This document shows, one piece after another, positions 36,230-46,563 of a DNA stretch of 64,000 nucleotides. The notes below the pieces were generated by a model that made no database searches, was not told where the DNA came from, and was given only the letters and a program-made list of their open reading frames with translations. The DNA comes from Epiperipatus broadwayi (lineage: Eukaryota; Onychophora; Udeonychophora; Euonychophora; Peripatidae), in the NCBI GenBank assembly GCA_028023455.1, contig JAQFVV010012394.1, positions 20,354,353 through 20,418,352 of the forward strand, given 5' to 3'. Made by a program: the position numbers and the translations under genes. The first letter of the stretch is position 1; each line of letters starts with the position of its first letter.

Positions 36230-37736
36230 TGTAACGGTATATAAATATGCCGTTATATTATTTTAAAACTAAAATAAAAAGATCGTGAATAAAAATTGAT
36301 TTATTAAAATGAAAAAAAAACTTAACTTAAAAACTGAAAATTAAAAGTTGTGTAACGTATATATAGATCGCACAGATAGGAAACTTTGAAGGCTTTTACA
36401 GATAAAAGCATTTGAAAGTATTTTTTTTGTAAAAAAGTAAAAATATAAAGATTGATATTTTAAAAATAGAAATAATGTTGATTTCTATAGTCTTAGAAAA
36501 TGGAAATGATTGTCTTATTAATTAAATGATTGTTCAAAAGCAAACTAACCCATGAGGCATGTAAAATAAATTAAATGGTCAGATAAGAGAATACAAAGGA
36601 ATTAAATGACCAATGCAAACACGAAAATGACAGCACGGACCATAACTGAAACACGAATGGATTAGTGACGTCTTGCTCTTTGAATCCAAAGATTGGATGA
36701 TAAGAGACTAATAAAAATATAAAAGCCAAATTATTCTGAGGATTGTTATCTGAGAGCTGACTATGAATATGTCGTTATAACTGGCTATATTGCAGATTTT
36801 CACGATGTGGAAGTCTGCAATAAGTTTGATTTTCCAGACAACCAGCTGAGGCCTCTGGATGACAGTTCCTGACCAAATGAATGGCAAGTAGCGGTTTCAT
36901 TTCAAAGAATGACAAAATCTATGAAAGTGATCATGAAGATGGATCCCTAAAATCTGCTCAATCCGTACTATGAACTATAGTGTCTATTTAATAATAACTT
37001 TCCTAAAAATTGCAATTAATTAATAGCTGAAAATAAGAACTCTTATCTGATTTAAAAATGCAAAATCAATTATTAATATTTTTTTATGCAGATGTTTAAG
37101 CAATCATTTCCATTTCATTTTTTTTTGTGTGTGTGTATATTATGTTCTAATTAAAAGTTACGTTAAAGTTGGGAGGGTTCGATTTCATTACCTGATATGT
37201 ATGTGTTTTGCTGTCGATTGCTTCACTTACCCCTTTGAATGACTCGATTTGTTTTTGGGAAACTTCTTTTAAGGGGTGAATGACTCGATTTGTTTTCGGG
37301 AAAACTTCATATGGGAAGGACCATTAGTAGCACATGCGTCTCGGTAAAAAAATTCACCCTCGGAAATATCCATCTGTGCGGTCTATTTAAATAGTAATTT
37401 GAATTTAAATTTTAAAAAAAATTATTAATGTAAAATCTAAAATAAATTTATTCCTCAATTTTAAATGTGCGTTAATAAAAATCTATTTGTGTGTTAATTA
37501 TTGGCAGTGGCTTATTTTATTTATTTCTTTTAATATTGAAATATAATTGGATAAGAATTTATATTATATTAATCTCTGCATCTCCTTGAGCTAGTGGCAA
37601 GGGCAAATGGTCAATAAAAGAAAAGTTGGATTTTTAACAGCGCGTATCTGCCTACTTTATAAATTTTTCTAGGTTCAAATGGCCTAGATGGCGCCCTGTC
37701 GGCAGATACTTTAAGACCAAATTTCAGTGACCGTTA
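36230..37736 (+). repeat. Element C 3' LTR
   Basis: Begins TGTAACGGTATATAAATATG, ends GTGACCGTTA, directly followed by the second copy of the 92-bp flank. Differences from the 5' LTR are scattered single bases and small indels. Confidence 0.75.
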
Positions 37737-38080
37737 AAGGTAGGGACCTCTACCGGTCTTAACCACAAACTTACGCTTTGGAAGAAAAGAAGGGAACTCC
37801 CTCCCTACTTCAATCTACTTTCTATATGAATAGGTGAAGCTGAAACGGTTAGATCTGAGAGCATGAAGCTATTCAATACTTCACTGATTAAGTCCACAAT
37901 TCCTATTACACATTAATACTCTTGAAATCTTTCGATTTACAATGAGTCAATGGAAAGTTCTTATAGTTAGAAATGCATTACGATAATTTAAAGTTGTAAT
38001 TATAAATACCTGTAGAGGTCCCTACCTTTGCATTTTCACGTGCACACTTTTGATGTTTTACAGCCTTAGTAAATATTACT
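37737..38080. repeat. Host repeat, right part, with inverted end
   Basis: 37737-37829 duplicates 34142-34233. 38012-38075 (CTGTAGAGGTCCCTACC ... TTTTACAGCCTTAGTAAATATT) is the inverted counterpart of 34097-34160. Left and right parts together look like a foldback or MITE of a few hundred bp into which element C inserted. Confidence 0.65.
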
Positions 38081-38764
38081 TATGTAATCAATGTGCTTCA
38101 ATGTGCGTTTAAATAAATTTAAAATTAATATTTAATAAATGACCAACAGCTAAAGAAATTTGAAAATACTGAAAAGCTTGATCCAAAATATAAGACTGTG
38201 ATACATATGATTGAAAATTTATAGACAATCTTTTCTTTATTTCAAAAATTGGAAAAATTTAGGATGTATTTCTAGAGATGTGCTAAAATACTCCTGAAGA
38301 ACAAATACATATGTTTTTGTCAGAATAAGAAAAAATAATGATGAATGTTTTAATGCTACACAAAGAATTTTGTTTGATGGTACTTAAAGCTCTTGTCATG
38401 GCAGATTGTGTTACTATCTATTTCCTATAGCTAAATCAACAGTAGCTTCATTTTATGTCTACAAACAGATTTTTCTTTTTAGTATGAATTATATTTACGA
38501 TCTCCATATTATTATTTTAATGTATCAATAAATAGCTTAATAGACAAATTTTATGAAAGCTATTTTTTTAAAAAAGGTAATTATTATTTAGAAGATACCC
38601 TGTTTGGTTTAGTAGATTCTGGAGCATAAGAGCCTAGGAATCGCTTGAACCTATGACCTCTCAAGCAATAAAACCATTTGATTATTCTATTTAGTTGATT
38701 ATAAATTTTTCTTTATAATCAATTGAATTATTAATAAAAACATAACTCTTTTAACATTAACAAC
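38081..38764. other. No gene seen; possible SINE trace
   Basis: On the minus strand GGTTCAAGCGATTCC near 38640 resembles a B box, but no A box was identified. The remainder is unassigned. Confidence 0.4.
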
Positions 38765-38857
38765 TTCTTCTTGTTGTTATTGTTACTGTTACTACTACTA
38801 TAATCATCATCATCATCATCATCATTATTGTTATTATTATTATTACCATTATCATCA

Positions 38858-38927
<70 letters not shown>

Positions 38928-38935
38928 TATTATTG
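38765..38935. repeat. (ATT)n / (ATC)n microsatellite
   Basis: Long trinucleotide run, mainly TAT/ATT with an ATC section at about 38803-38825. On the minus strand it reads as poly-Asn/Asp, which is why a 73-codon frame exists; it is not a gene. Confidence 0.95.
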
Positions 38936-38939
38936 AATG

Positions 38940-39058
38940 ACTTGTTGCTCAAACATTCATAAGAAATTTAAGCATTGGAAGAGATGAAACAGAACTGTTA
39001 TTCACAGATTGATCTCCAAAGTCCACCACTCTTCCACTGCACCAAACAAAGCAGGCAT
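38940..39058 (-). repeat. tRNA-derived SINE copy
   Basis: Minus strand: TTTGGTGCAGTGGAAGAGTG (A-box-like) then GGAGATCAATCTG (weak B-box), followed by the family block AAATTTCTTATGAATG. The same block occurs at 4590/4680, 17041 and, in plus orientation, near 47930. Confidence 0.55.
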
Positions 39059-39329
39059 TGGCATCTAGAAACTTGGATAAGTAAACATGATGATGAGGAT
39101 AGTTAGCTTATTTTGAAACATCTACTTCATTTGATTTACTTTAGTAAAAATATAAATCATCATTCTGGAAGTATAATACTAAATTGGCAATATATACTAC
39201 AACAACATTGATTCTCTGGGATTGAGGTTAACTTACTTTAGTTTAAATAATATATGATGAGGTACCACAAAATAACTGGAATTGATTTCTGGAGGATGAG
39301 TACATTGTAATACAAGCTTCTATCACTAG
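39059..39329. other. No gene seen
   Basis: Short unassigned spacer before a LINE copy. Confidence 0.4.
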
Positions 39330-40063
39330 ATGTCTCTTGAGGGGATTTCCTTGTATGTGTGCAGAAAGAAGAGAAGATATGGAAATTATGTTGAGGACAT
39401 GTGCAAGGGTGGATAAAGAGATGGGGATTAAATTTAGTGAAGAAAAATCCAAATATAATGATGGTTAATACTGGGGAAAGAAAAGATGTAGAATTTTTAT
39501 TGGAGGATATAAAGTTAAGTGTGGTGGATAGATATAGGTATTGGGAATTGTCTTATGTAATCAGGAAAATTGCTTGGATGAATGGGAGAAAAAATTGATA
39601 AATGAAGCAAAGAAAAAAAAGGGTTTGGTAAAGAAACTAACAGTATTTTCATATAATAAATATGATGTAGCTAGAATAGTATGGAAGGGAGTTGCAGTAC
39701 CAGGGTTAACATATGGTAATGATGCATTATGTGTTAGTAAAAGGGTTTTAGATTATTTAGAGAAAGTACAAAGGGGAGTAGGAAGACATGCATTAGATGT
39801 GGAGATGTGGACAGCAAAGGAGGCAATTCAAGGAGAAATGGGATGGTCAAGTTTTTATATGAGAGATGCAAAAAGTAAAATGAAAATGTTTGGTAGGTTG
39901 CAGTTTATGGATAGTAAAAGAATAGCAAAAATAGTGTTCAATTGGGTTATGAGTAAAGGGCAGGTAACAAGATGGGTGAGAAAGGTAATGCGGTATGCGA
40001 AAGATTTGGATAAAGAATTTATATCAGTATACTTGTTTAAAAGGTGGGTAGATTGTGTTAGGA

Positions 40064-40663
40064 CAGGGGTGGGCAAATAGCAGCCCGAGGGCCACATGTG
40101 GCCCTTTAAGAGTTTTTATGCGGCCCACCAAGACAATAAAAATCCACCTTGAACTGAGATTTCCTTTCCATGTGCAACCAAAGATTTGTCTTGTATTTTT
40201 CACTAGGATGGCCATGTCATTACACATGTGCAGTGTAGATACAATGTGCAGTGCTTTTCCAGTTGATCTGTTTAAACAAAGGCAAAACTCCCCATACAGT
40301 AGTGCCACCCTGTGCCAAACAGAGTAATCAACAAATTATGTGCTAGTATAGAGATGGTGATCATGTGATGTTTGATCTGTTTAATTTCAATTTTGTCTTT
40401 GCATTAGCAAATATATACATTTCCAACTTTAGTGAAACCATGAACCCTCCGAAAAAATGTAAAATCGGTGATGAATGTCGTGTGTTTAATGAAGAATGGA
40501 CAAAACAAATATTTTTTTGGTAAAATGGGGAATAAAGCAGTGTGTTTATTGGGTCATGAAAAAAGGGTGCAGCCCTCCGCTAACGTTTACTTCCAAAATG
40601 GCCCCCAATGTGGCCCTCTGCCAACCTATGCGGTCCCTGAGCCAAAACAATTGCCCACCCCTG
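40064..40663 (+). mobile_element. 600-bp hAT deletion derivative (ZBED/GTF2IRD2-like)
   Basis: Inverted ends CAGGGGTGGGCAAATAG and (complement) CAGGGGTGGGCAATTG, with GGGCCACA motifs inside each. The duplication TGTTAGGA is exact on both sides (40056-40063 and 40664-40671). Inside, 40440-40570 encodes the start of a hAT transposase with BED-type zinc finger (DECRVFNEEWTKQIFF, then GNKAVCLLGHEKRV). The second cysteine of the finger is replaced and a frameshift precedes GNKAV. The rest of the transposase is missing. A 98-bp mini-insert is nested at about 40275-40373. Confidence 0.9.
40276..40373. repeat. Mini-insert, second copy, nested in hAT
   Basis: AACAAAGGCAAAACTCCCCATACAGTAGTGCC ... ATGTGCTAGTATAGAGATGG ... 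ATGTGATGTTT, about 98 bp. GATCTGTTTAA is present on both sides (40265-40275 and 40374-40384). Homologous to 9748-9851. Confidence 0.8.
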
Positions 40664-41282
40664 TGTTAGGAGGATTGTTGAGTGTTATAGTGGTAAGGAA
40701 TGGGATAAAAGAATAGAAGCATTAATAAAAAATAGGGAGTTGGAGAGATGGAGAACTAGTATGGAGGGTAAGAAGAGTTTAAATATATATAGAAGTAAAT
40801 GCAATATTGGATGCAAGTTAATTTATGATAATAGTAAGGAAAGTAGTTTATTATTTAAGGCTCGAACAGGATCTTTAGCAACAAGAGAATATACATGTAA
40901 ATGGAAAACTATGGATAATTTAGTGTGCAGATTGTGTAAGGAAGGTATAGCAAATATTAGGCACCTGTTGATTGAATGTAAATGCTTAAAAGCAGAAAGG
41001 GTACAGATAATGAAGTTATGGGAGGATAGACATGAACAAAGTGACTATATAGAAAGTGAGTTATTAGTTTTTATGTTGGGTTTGCAAAGAGATAAGGGGG
41101 ATTTAGATATAAAGGTCATAGAGTTGACAAAGTTTATGTTGTGGAAATGGGATGGGGCAGAATATGGGAAGACTTAATAGTGGAGAATGGAGAATAAAAT
41201 GGCTAACAGGTTTATCTGGGCATAATTGCCGAGATATTCTTGACTTCATTTAAGGAGAAGCCAAATACATCACATCACATGG

Positions 41283-42730
41283 TGTGGTACTAAGGCAAGG
41301 ATGTCCTATGTCAACTATTTTACTTTTGTTATATTTGAAAGAAATGGAGAGAAAGCAATAGAAAGACTAGGAAGGGAGTAGAGATATCATTAATAGGTGT
41401 CAAGGGAGTATATACATTATCGTGTCTTTTATTTGCAGATGACATTTTCTTGTGCACAGAAAGAAGAAAAGAAATGGAGGTTATGCTGAAGACATACACA
41501 AGGGTGGGTAAAGAGATGACTAAATTTAATGAAAGAAAAATCAAAGGCAATGATGATTTATACTGGGGAAAGAGATGATAGAAAGTTTTTATTGGGGGAT
41601 ATAAAGTTAAGTATGGTGAATAGGCATAACTATTTGGGAATTGTCTTAAGTAATCAGAGAAATTGCTTGGATGAATGGGAGAAAAAATTGATAAATGAAG
41701 CAAAGAAAAGAAAGGGACTGATAAAAAAATTAAAAGTGTTTTCATATAATAAATATAATGTAGCTAGAATTGTATGGAAGGGAATGGCAATAGCAGAGTG
41801 AACATTTGGTAACAATGCATTATATGTTAGTAAAAGGTTGTCAGATTACTTAGAAAAAGTGCAAAGAGAAGTAGGAAGACATGCATTAGATGAAGATGTG
41901 TGGACAAAAAAGGAGGTAAATCAAGGAGAAATGTGATGATCAAGTTTTTATAAGAGACATGTAAAAAGCAAAATGAAAATGTTTGGTAGATTGCAGTTTA
42001 TGGATAATAAGAGAATAGCCAAAATAGTATTCAATTGGGTTATAGTAAAGGGCAGGGAACAAGATGGGTGAGAAAGATAGTACAATATCAGAAGATACCT
42101 ATACAAAAGATGGTATGATTGTGTCAGGAGACTTGTTGAGTGTTATAGTAGCAAGGAATGGGATAAAAGAATAGATGCATTAGTAAAGAGTAGGGAGATG
42201 GAGAACTAGTATAGAGAGTAAAAGGAGTTTAAATACATATAGAAGTAAACAGATTATTGGGTGCAAGTTAATTTATGATAATAACAAAGAAAGTAGTTTA
42301 CTGTTTAAAGCTTGAACAGGATTTTTAGTAACAAGGCAATATACTCATTAATGGAAAAATATGGGTGATTTAGTCTGCTAGTTGTGTAAGGAAGGCATAG
42401 AAAATATTAGGCATTCTGTTAATTGAATGTAAATGCCTGTAAGCAGAACAGACACAAATAATGAAGTTGTGGAAGAATAAATATAAACAAAGTGGGTTCT
42501 TGGTTTTTATGCTGGATTTGGGAAAAGATAAGGGGATTTAGATATAAAGGCCATGGGGTTAACAAAGATTATGTTGTTGAAATGGGATGGAGTATAAGAA
42601 TAGGGGAAAAACTTAGGGCAGAGAATGGAAAGGGAAGGTAAAGTGGCTAACAGGTTTCTCTGGTCATACTGGCTGAGAAATTACTGACTCTGAAAAAAGA
42701 GAAGTCACAGTGCATCACATTGCACTATGC
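41283..42730 (+). mobile_element. CR1/jockey-like LINE copy 2 (5' truncated)
   Basis: It starts within the RT domain: GVVLRQGCPMS at about 41283-41315, then LLFADDIFLC with an intact FADD motif near 41430-41455, then ERRKEMEVML, MNRHNYLGIVL-type and KKLINEAKKRKGLIKKL sequence. It ends in the family 3' UTR with ATTGCACTATG near 42730. It has more stops than copy 1; for example the GEMGWSS stretch of copy 1 is broken here by two adjacent TGA codons at about 41934-41939. Copy 1 ends where this copy begins, so this copy may have inserted at the tail of copy 1. Confidence 0.8.
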
Positions 42731-44379
42731 AGAGAATAGTATACTATTTTTACTACACTTTCTAAAGAGTTATAACTTTTTCTAATTAAACTAAATACGA
42801 TTCAACTGTTAATTTTTTTTCAAAACAATTAGGGGCATTTATGTTAATGTAACTAAGAAAATTCATTAAGATAAAATTAATAAAAAAAAACAACAATCCT
42901 GAATTGCTCAATTAAACACAAAATAGTAAAATCTTAAATGTGTAACAGAAACAGAAATGGTTAGTGACAAACATACCATATGACTATCTCTGCTTGCTTT
43001 CAAATCTGCATTTAGTGCAGTAATTCACTTTATTCTATTCCAGATGCATCTGCTATAGACTTACATAATTAATGGACATTGAACAGTAAATGCTATGGGA
43101 AGCATGGATTTAAACTCATGCATTAAGCAACTACTTTTATTTCTTATATACTAACATGAGATTCAAAAACACAAAAGATCTGGAACCAAGATAACTTGTT
43201 TGTATAATTTGTATAGGTTTGATACTATATCAACGATTCCATTTTATGCCAATTATAGGTATGTTTGACCCATTGAAAATGATAGTATGTAACATGCAAC
43301 ATATGGTTTTGAAATTCAGATTATTAGCGTGGATATGATGAAAAAAGTAAAACTGCCTATGGCATATGTAGGTGCAAATTGATGCTCCTAATTGAAGAAG
43401 ACCAGTATCCAAAAAATTTTCTGTGGATTTGTATATAGAGTACTGTTATTTAATGTCCTTAGATTATGAAAAATTACCATAATATAAAACAGATAGAGTG
43501 AATTATTTATGCTAAACATATGGCCAACATATATAAATAATCTTTATTACTAAAGATGGATATTATTAGTAAAGAATTCATGGTCCTGATTTAGAGTGTG
43601 TTCATGGTCATTTTGAATTCTAAAGACCACCTAAAACTACAACTGACACATACAAGCAATAAATGACACTGAATAATCCACACATGATCACAATATGACC
43701 ATTCATTATGAATTCATAATTTACATCAATAATTAAGAAATTAAAGTGCAAATTTCATAAGGACCTCACATAATCAAGATAATAAGATGTATGTATTAGT
43801 AAACAAATATTGTCTAATCTTTATTAATGTTGTTTTTTTTGTAGTTAATGTGATTGCAATAATTGTTGGCATTCAGCTTGATAGTTGAATACATAACATT
43901 TATACTATAGGTTATAAGCTTTTCACTAAGTTTATAATATGAAGGATAGTGTTAGCAATTGCCATGTTTTTATTTCAATAAACCTCAGCATGGTAAGATT
44001 AAGTAAAATCTAAAATATACTAACATAAATATAATACACATTGCAATAATAAATATTATATTATGTAATAAATTATAATTTATCTTCTATAGTTTAGCAT
44101 AGTGATTGTTGATGGATTCTAAGTGAGAGGTTACAGTATCAATTTTTAGGTGAATAAAGTAAAAAAAAAAAATCAGTTTGATCAATGTCCCTTACAAGTA
44201 ACTGTATAATTATTGTTATTAGTCATCAATTAAAGTTATATGCTTTTACCAAATACTGAATCATTAAAAAGTTACAGGAATGTGATAAAATTTTTGAAGC
44301 AAATGTATAATTGATATAATTTAGTATATGTTCTATCTCCTTAGTGGAGCCATATAATGTTTGTGATGATGGTCTTCTA
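42731..44379. other. No gene seen
   Basis: Unassigned AT-rich sequence; no motif or long frame recognised. Confidence 0.5.
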
Positions 44380-44922
44380 GCTGTATTTTTGTATTGGACT
44401 ATTTCCATCATCTAATATGAATATTGAATGTCTTTAGAAAAAAATAACTTTATTTAAATATTCCAATTACATTCAACTGTTAGTAATAGCACATTAAACA
44501 GGTTAGAATCACAATGTTTCAAGAGGTATTATCCACCCACCCCATCTTCTTCAGGTATTGCTGGCCTGACCAGTGACAATACTAGCATGGAAATCGAATC
44601 TGGAATCTTAGATTCTTGAGTATTGAATTTTAAGGTAATGCAGGATGGCGCAGTTGGTTAAAATATTATTTTAAAATTCAATACTTCAAGAGTCTAAGCA
44701 TCCAGGTTAGATTCCCTTGTTAGTGTTGTCATAGATCTGGCCAGCAACACCTGAAGAAGAGGGGAGAATAATACCTCTCGAAACATTGTTCATATACTAA
44801 CCTGTTTAATGTGCTATTACTAACAGTTGAATGTATTTGGAATATTTAAATAAAAGTTAAATTTTTCTAGACATTCCATACTTATATTAGATGATGGAAA
44901 TAGTCCAATATAAAAATATAGC
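44380..44922. repeat. Palindromic pair of tRNA-derived SINEs
   Basis: The left arm 44380-44634 is the imperfect reverse complement of the right arm 44671-44922; the spacer is about 36 bp. The right copy starts with a perfect A box TGGCGCAGTTGG (44646-44657) and has a B-box-like GGTTAGATTCC (44705-44715), so it reads as a tRNA-derived SINE in plus orientation with body CACCTGAAGAAGAGGGGAGA and AATACCTCTCGAAACATTG. The left copy (minus) has the B-box region but is truncated before the A box. Transcription from the single A box would cover only the right copy; read-through from outside would give a hairpin of about 250 bp. Confidence 0.8.
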
Positions 44923-46369
44923 AAAACAATATCAATTATTTAAAATAAAATAAAAAGATGATGTCAAATAAAATGTAGACTGAAATGAAAATCCACATGA
45001 AATAGCCATATTTATTCTTGAATTTATCATTATAAATGTCTATTACATAAAATGAAGAAAATAATATATCGTTATAAAAGTGTGTATTAAATAAAAGAAA
45101 GCAAAGGTAATCCATGTATACAATATATAAAAAATAATATTATTAATTATTATTATTAATTAGGTCATATGACATCTGTAATAAAATAACATAGCAATAC
45201 TGAATATATATATAGTCGCTATAAATTAATAAATAAATGTGATATCTACTTGATTTATCATGGATGTATTTTTTAATTAAATAATTGGCATTATTTTAGG
45301 TAGTTTCGGATTTTATGAGCTATGACGTATTACACTTCGCTTGTTTTTTTTAGTAACCACGAATTCAAGACTAAATACAGACATTTTATTTTTTATCCAT
45401 TAGTTTTTCTTTTGCTTAAGGGCAGATCAATAAAGCTCGTAGTCTGTAGATTATATTAGGACTATATAATTAGTAATCAGTGAATATTTTTTGAAAAGAA
45501 AAACATTGACAAATTATAATGTTTTTATTATATATATAGTTTTCAAATTTTTCTAAATCACTAGAATGCTTTAAATATCAGTTTCTATTATTTAATATTG
45601 AAAAGACCTTGAATTAATAATCTTAATATACTTAATTATTATGAGCATGAATATCTGAAATTACATAAGAATTAATTAGCGGTATGTTTTTGAATCTAAT
45701 TAATCTTACAACTAACTGAAAATAACTCACTAATGAGGCTTCTTTTTTTTTACAAAAGAACCAAATCAAAATTAATTATAACAATCATTTTTTATTTTTT
45801 AAAAAAGAGATCACATTAAAAGTTTATTTTAAACAAAATTTACAAAATGTATTTGTGAAGCTAATTCATATAAAAGAATTTTGTTTCAATTAATAATGCC
45901 AAAGTCTATAATTTTATTGTCTATCAAAATACTTTCATTAATAATTTCCTCATTAGACATTTTGCTTTCTGAGCATGCGTCAATCATTTAATATTGTCAT
46001 AATCTGCGCAAAGTTTTAACCTGCTGTTAAATTTCTATTTAGACTTTTTATTATTACAAATATTGAATACGAATAAATGTGTAGAATAAATAAATGAACC
46101 TCAGTTACGTTATATAATTAATAAAGCCGTTAGAGTGGTGGACCAAATGACAATTTATAAGAAATTCAGTCTGAGGGTAATCAATCTAATATTTAGAGAT
46201 AACTTCCACAAGTTTTTCTCAGTTGCTTTTTAAAACGACATAGGATAAAAATGGAGGGGGGGATTTAGTAACTGTTAGAATTAAAACAGGCTCCTGTATG
46301 ATTGGAAATAATGGTACAGTATTTTGGAATATTCACTGGAGATTGCTAAGCTAAATAAATTATACATTT
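44923..46369. other. No gene seen
   Basis: Unassigned AT-rich spacer. Confidence 0.5.
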
Positions 46370-46475
46370 CTTCCATAGTGTAAGCTTGTGGTTAAACCTG
46401 TAGAGGTCCCTACTATCTCATTTTACACGCATATTCTCGAGGTTATAGCCTCAGTAAATATTACTTATATAATTA
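46370..46475. repeat. Third copy of the host repeat around element C
   Basis: GTGTAAGCTTGTGGTTAAACC, CTGTAGAGGTCCCTAC and GCCTCAGTAAATATTACTTAT match the complement of 37737-37785 and the sequence at 38012-38090, in one uninterrupted copy. It shows that the flanks of element C belong to a dispersed repeat. Confidence 0.65.
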
Positions 46476-46555
46476 CATCGTAAGGTGAAGAATGCTGGTT
46501 ATCCCAAACTAATGAGTTGAATAAAACTACATTTAAATATATCGTTATACGAATA

Positions 46556-46563
46556 AAAAAATG
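46556..46563. repeat. Merlin target-site duplication, left
   Basis: AAAAAATG directly left of the element end; identical to 47635-47642. Eight bp is usual for Merlin. Confidence 0.8.

Larger units (their letters stand above)
34234..37736 (+). mobile_element. Element C: LTR retrotransposon with gutted interior
   Basis: Direct repeats 34234-35747 and 36230-37736 (about 1.51 kb each, nearly identical) flank only about 480 bp. The family is related to A in opposite orientation: its LTR 3' part (CTACTTTATAAATTTTTCTAGGTTCAAATGGCCTAGATGGCGCCCTG) is the complement of the A LTR start, and CACTGCCAGTAATTA-type sequence is shared, but A carries about 0.65 kb more. A decayed primer-binding site follows the 5' LTR at 35751. 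The interior has no coding frame. A degraded purine run TTGAGGAAG lies before the 3' LTR. Outer flanks are the 92-bp direct duplication instead of a usual 4-6 bp one. Confidence 0.8.
39401..41177 (+). pseudogene. LINE ORF2 C-terminal half, split by insertion
   Basis: Post-palm and C-terminal part of a LINE polyprotein. Segments: 39401-39598 (KEMGIKFSEEKSK-type, MVNTGERKDVEFL), a frame change near 39540, then 39541-40063 (KKLINEAKKKKGLVKKL, AVPGLTYGNDAL, YLEKVQRGVGRHAL, MKMFGRLQFMDSKRIAK, QVTRWVRKVMRYA) up to CVR at the hAT insertion. It resumes at 40672 (RIVECYSG) and 40740-41177 with a terminal zinc knuckle (VCRLCKEG...RHLLIECKCL; C-X2-C...H-X4-C). Apart from one frameshift and the insertion it is well kept, so it is the best guide to this family in the window. 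The stretch reading VGK after CVRTG belongs to the hAT end, not the LINE. Confidence 0.8.
39330..41282 (+). mobile_element. CR1/jockey-like LINE copy 1 (5' truncated, hAT-split)
   Basis: Same family as 7360-12420 but in plus orientation. It begins just before the CAERREDMEIML-type segment that follows the RT FADD motif and runs through the C-terminal region and 3' UTR (GGCTAACAGGTTTATCTGGGC) to a CATCACATCACAT tail near 41275. A 600-bp hAT element (40064-40663) splits its ORF. It is followed head-to-tail by a second copy that starts at once at 41283. Confidence 0.82.

Noticed and set aside
38731-38952. 73-codon poly-Asn/Asp minus-strand frame
   Set aside because: It is the translation of an (ATT)n/(ATC)n microsatellite; no flanking coding sequence.
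44640-44720. Functional tRNA gene
   Set aside because: A and B boxes are present but acceptor and anticodon stems do not form; the body continues as a SINE.
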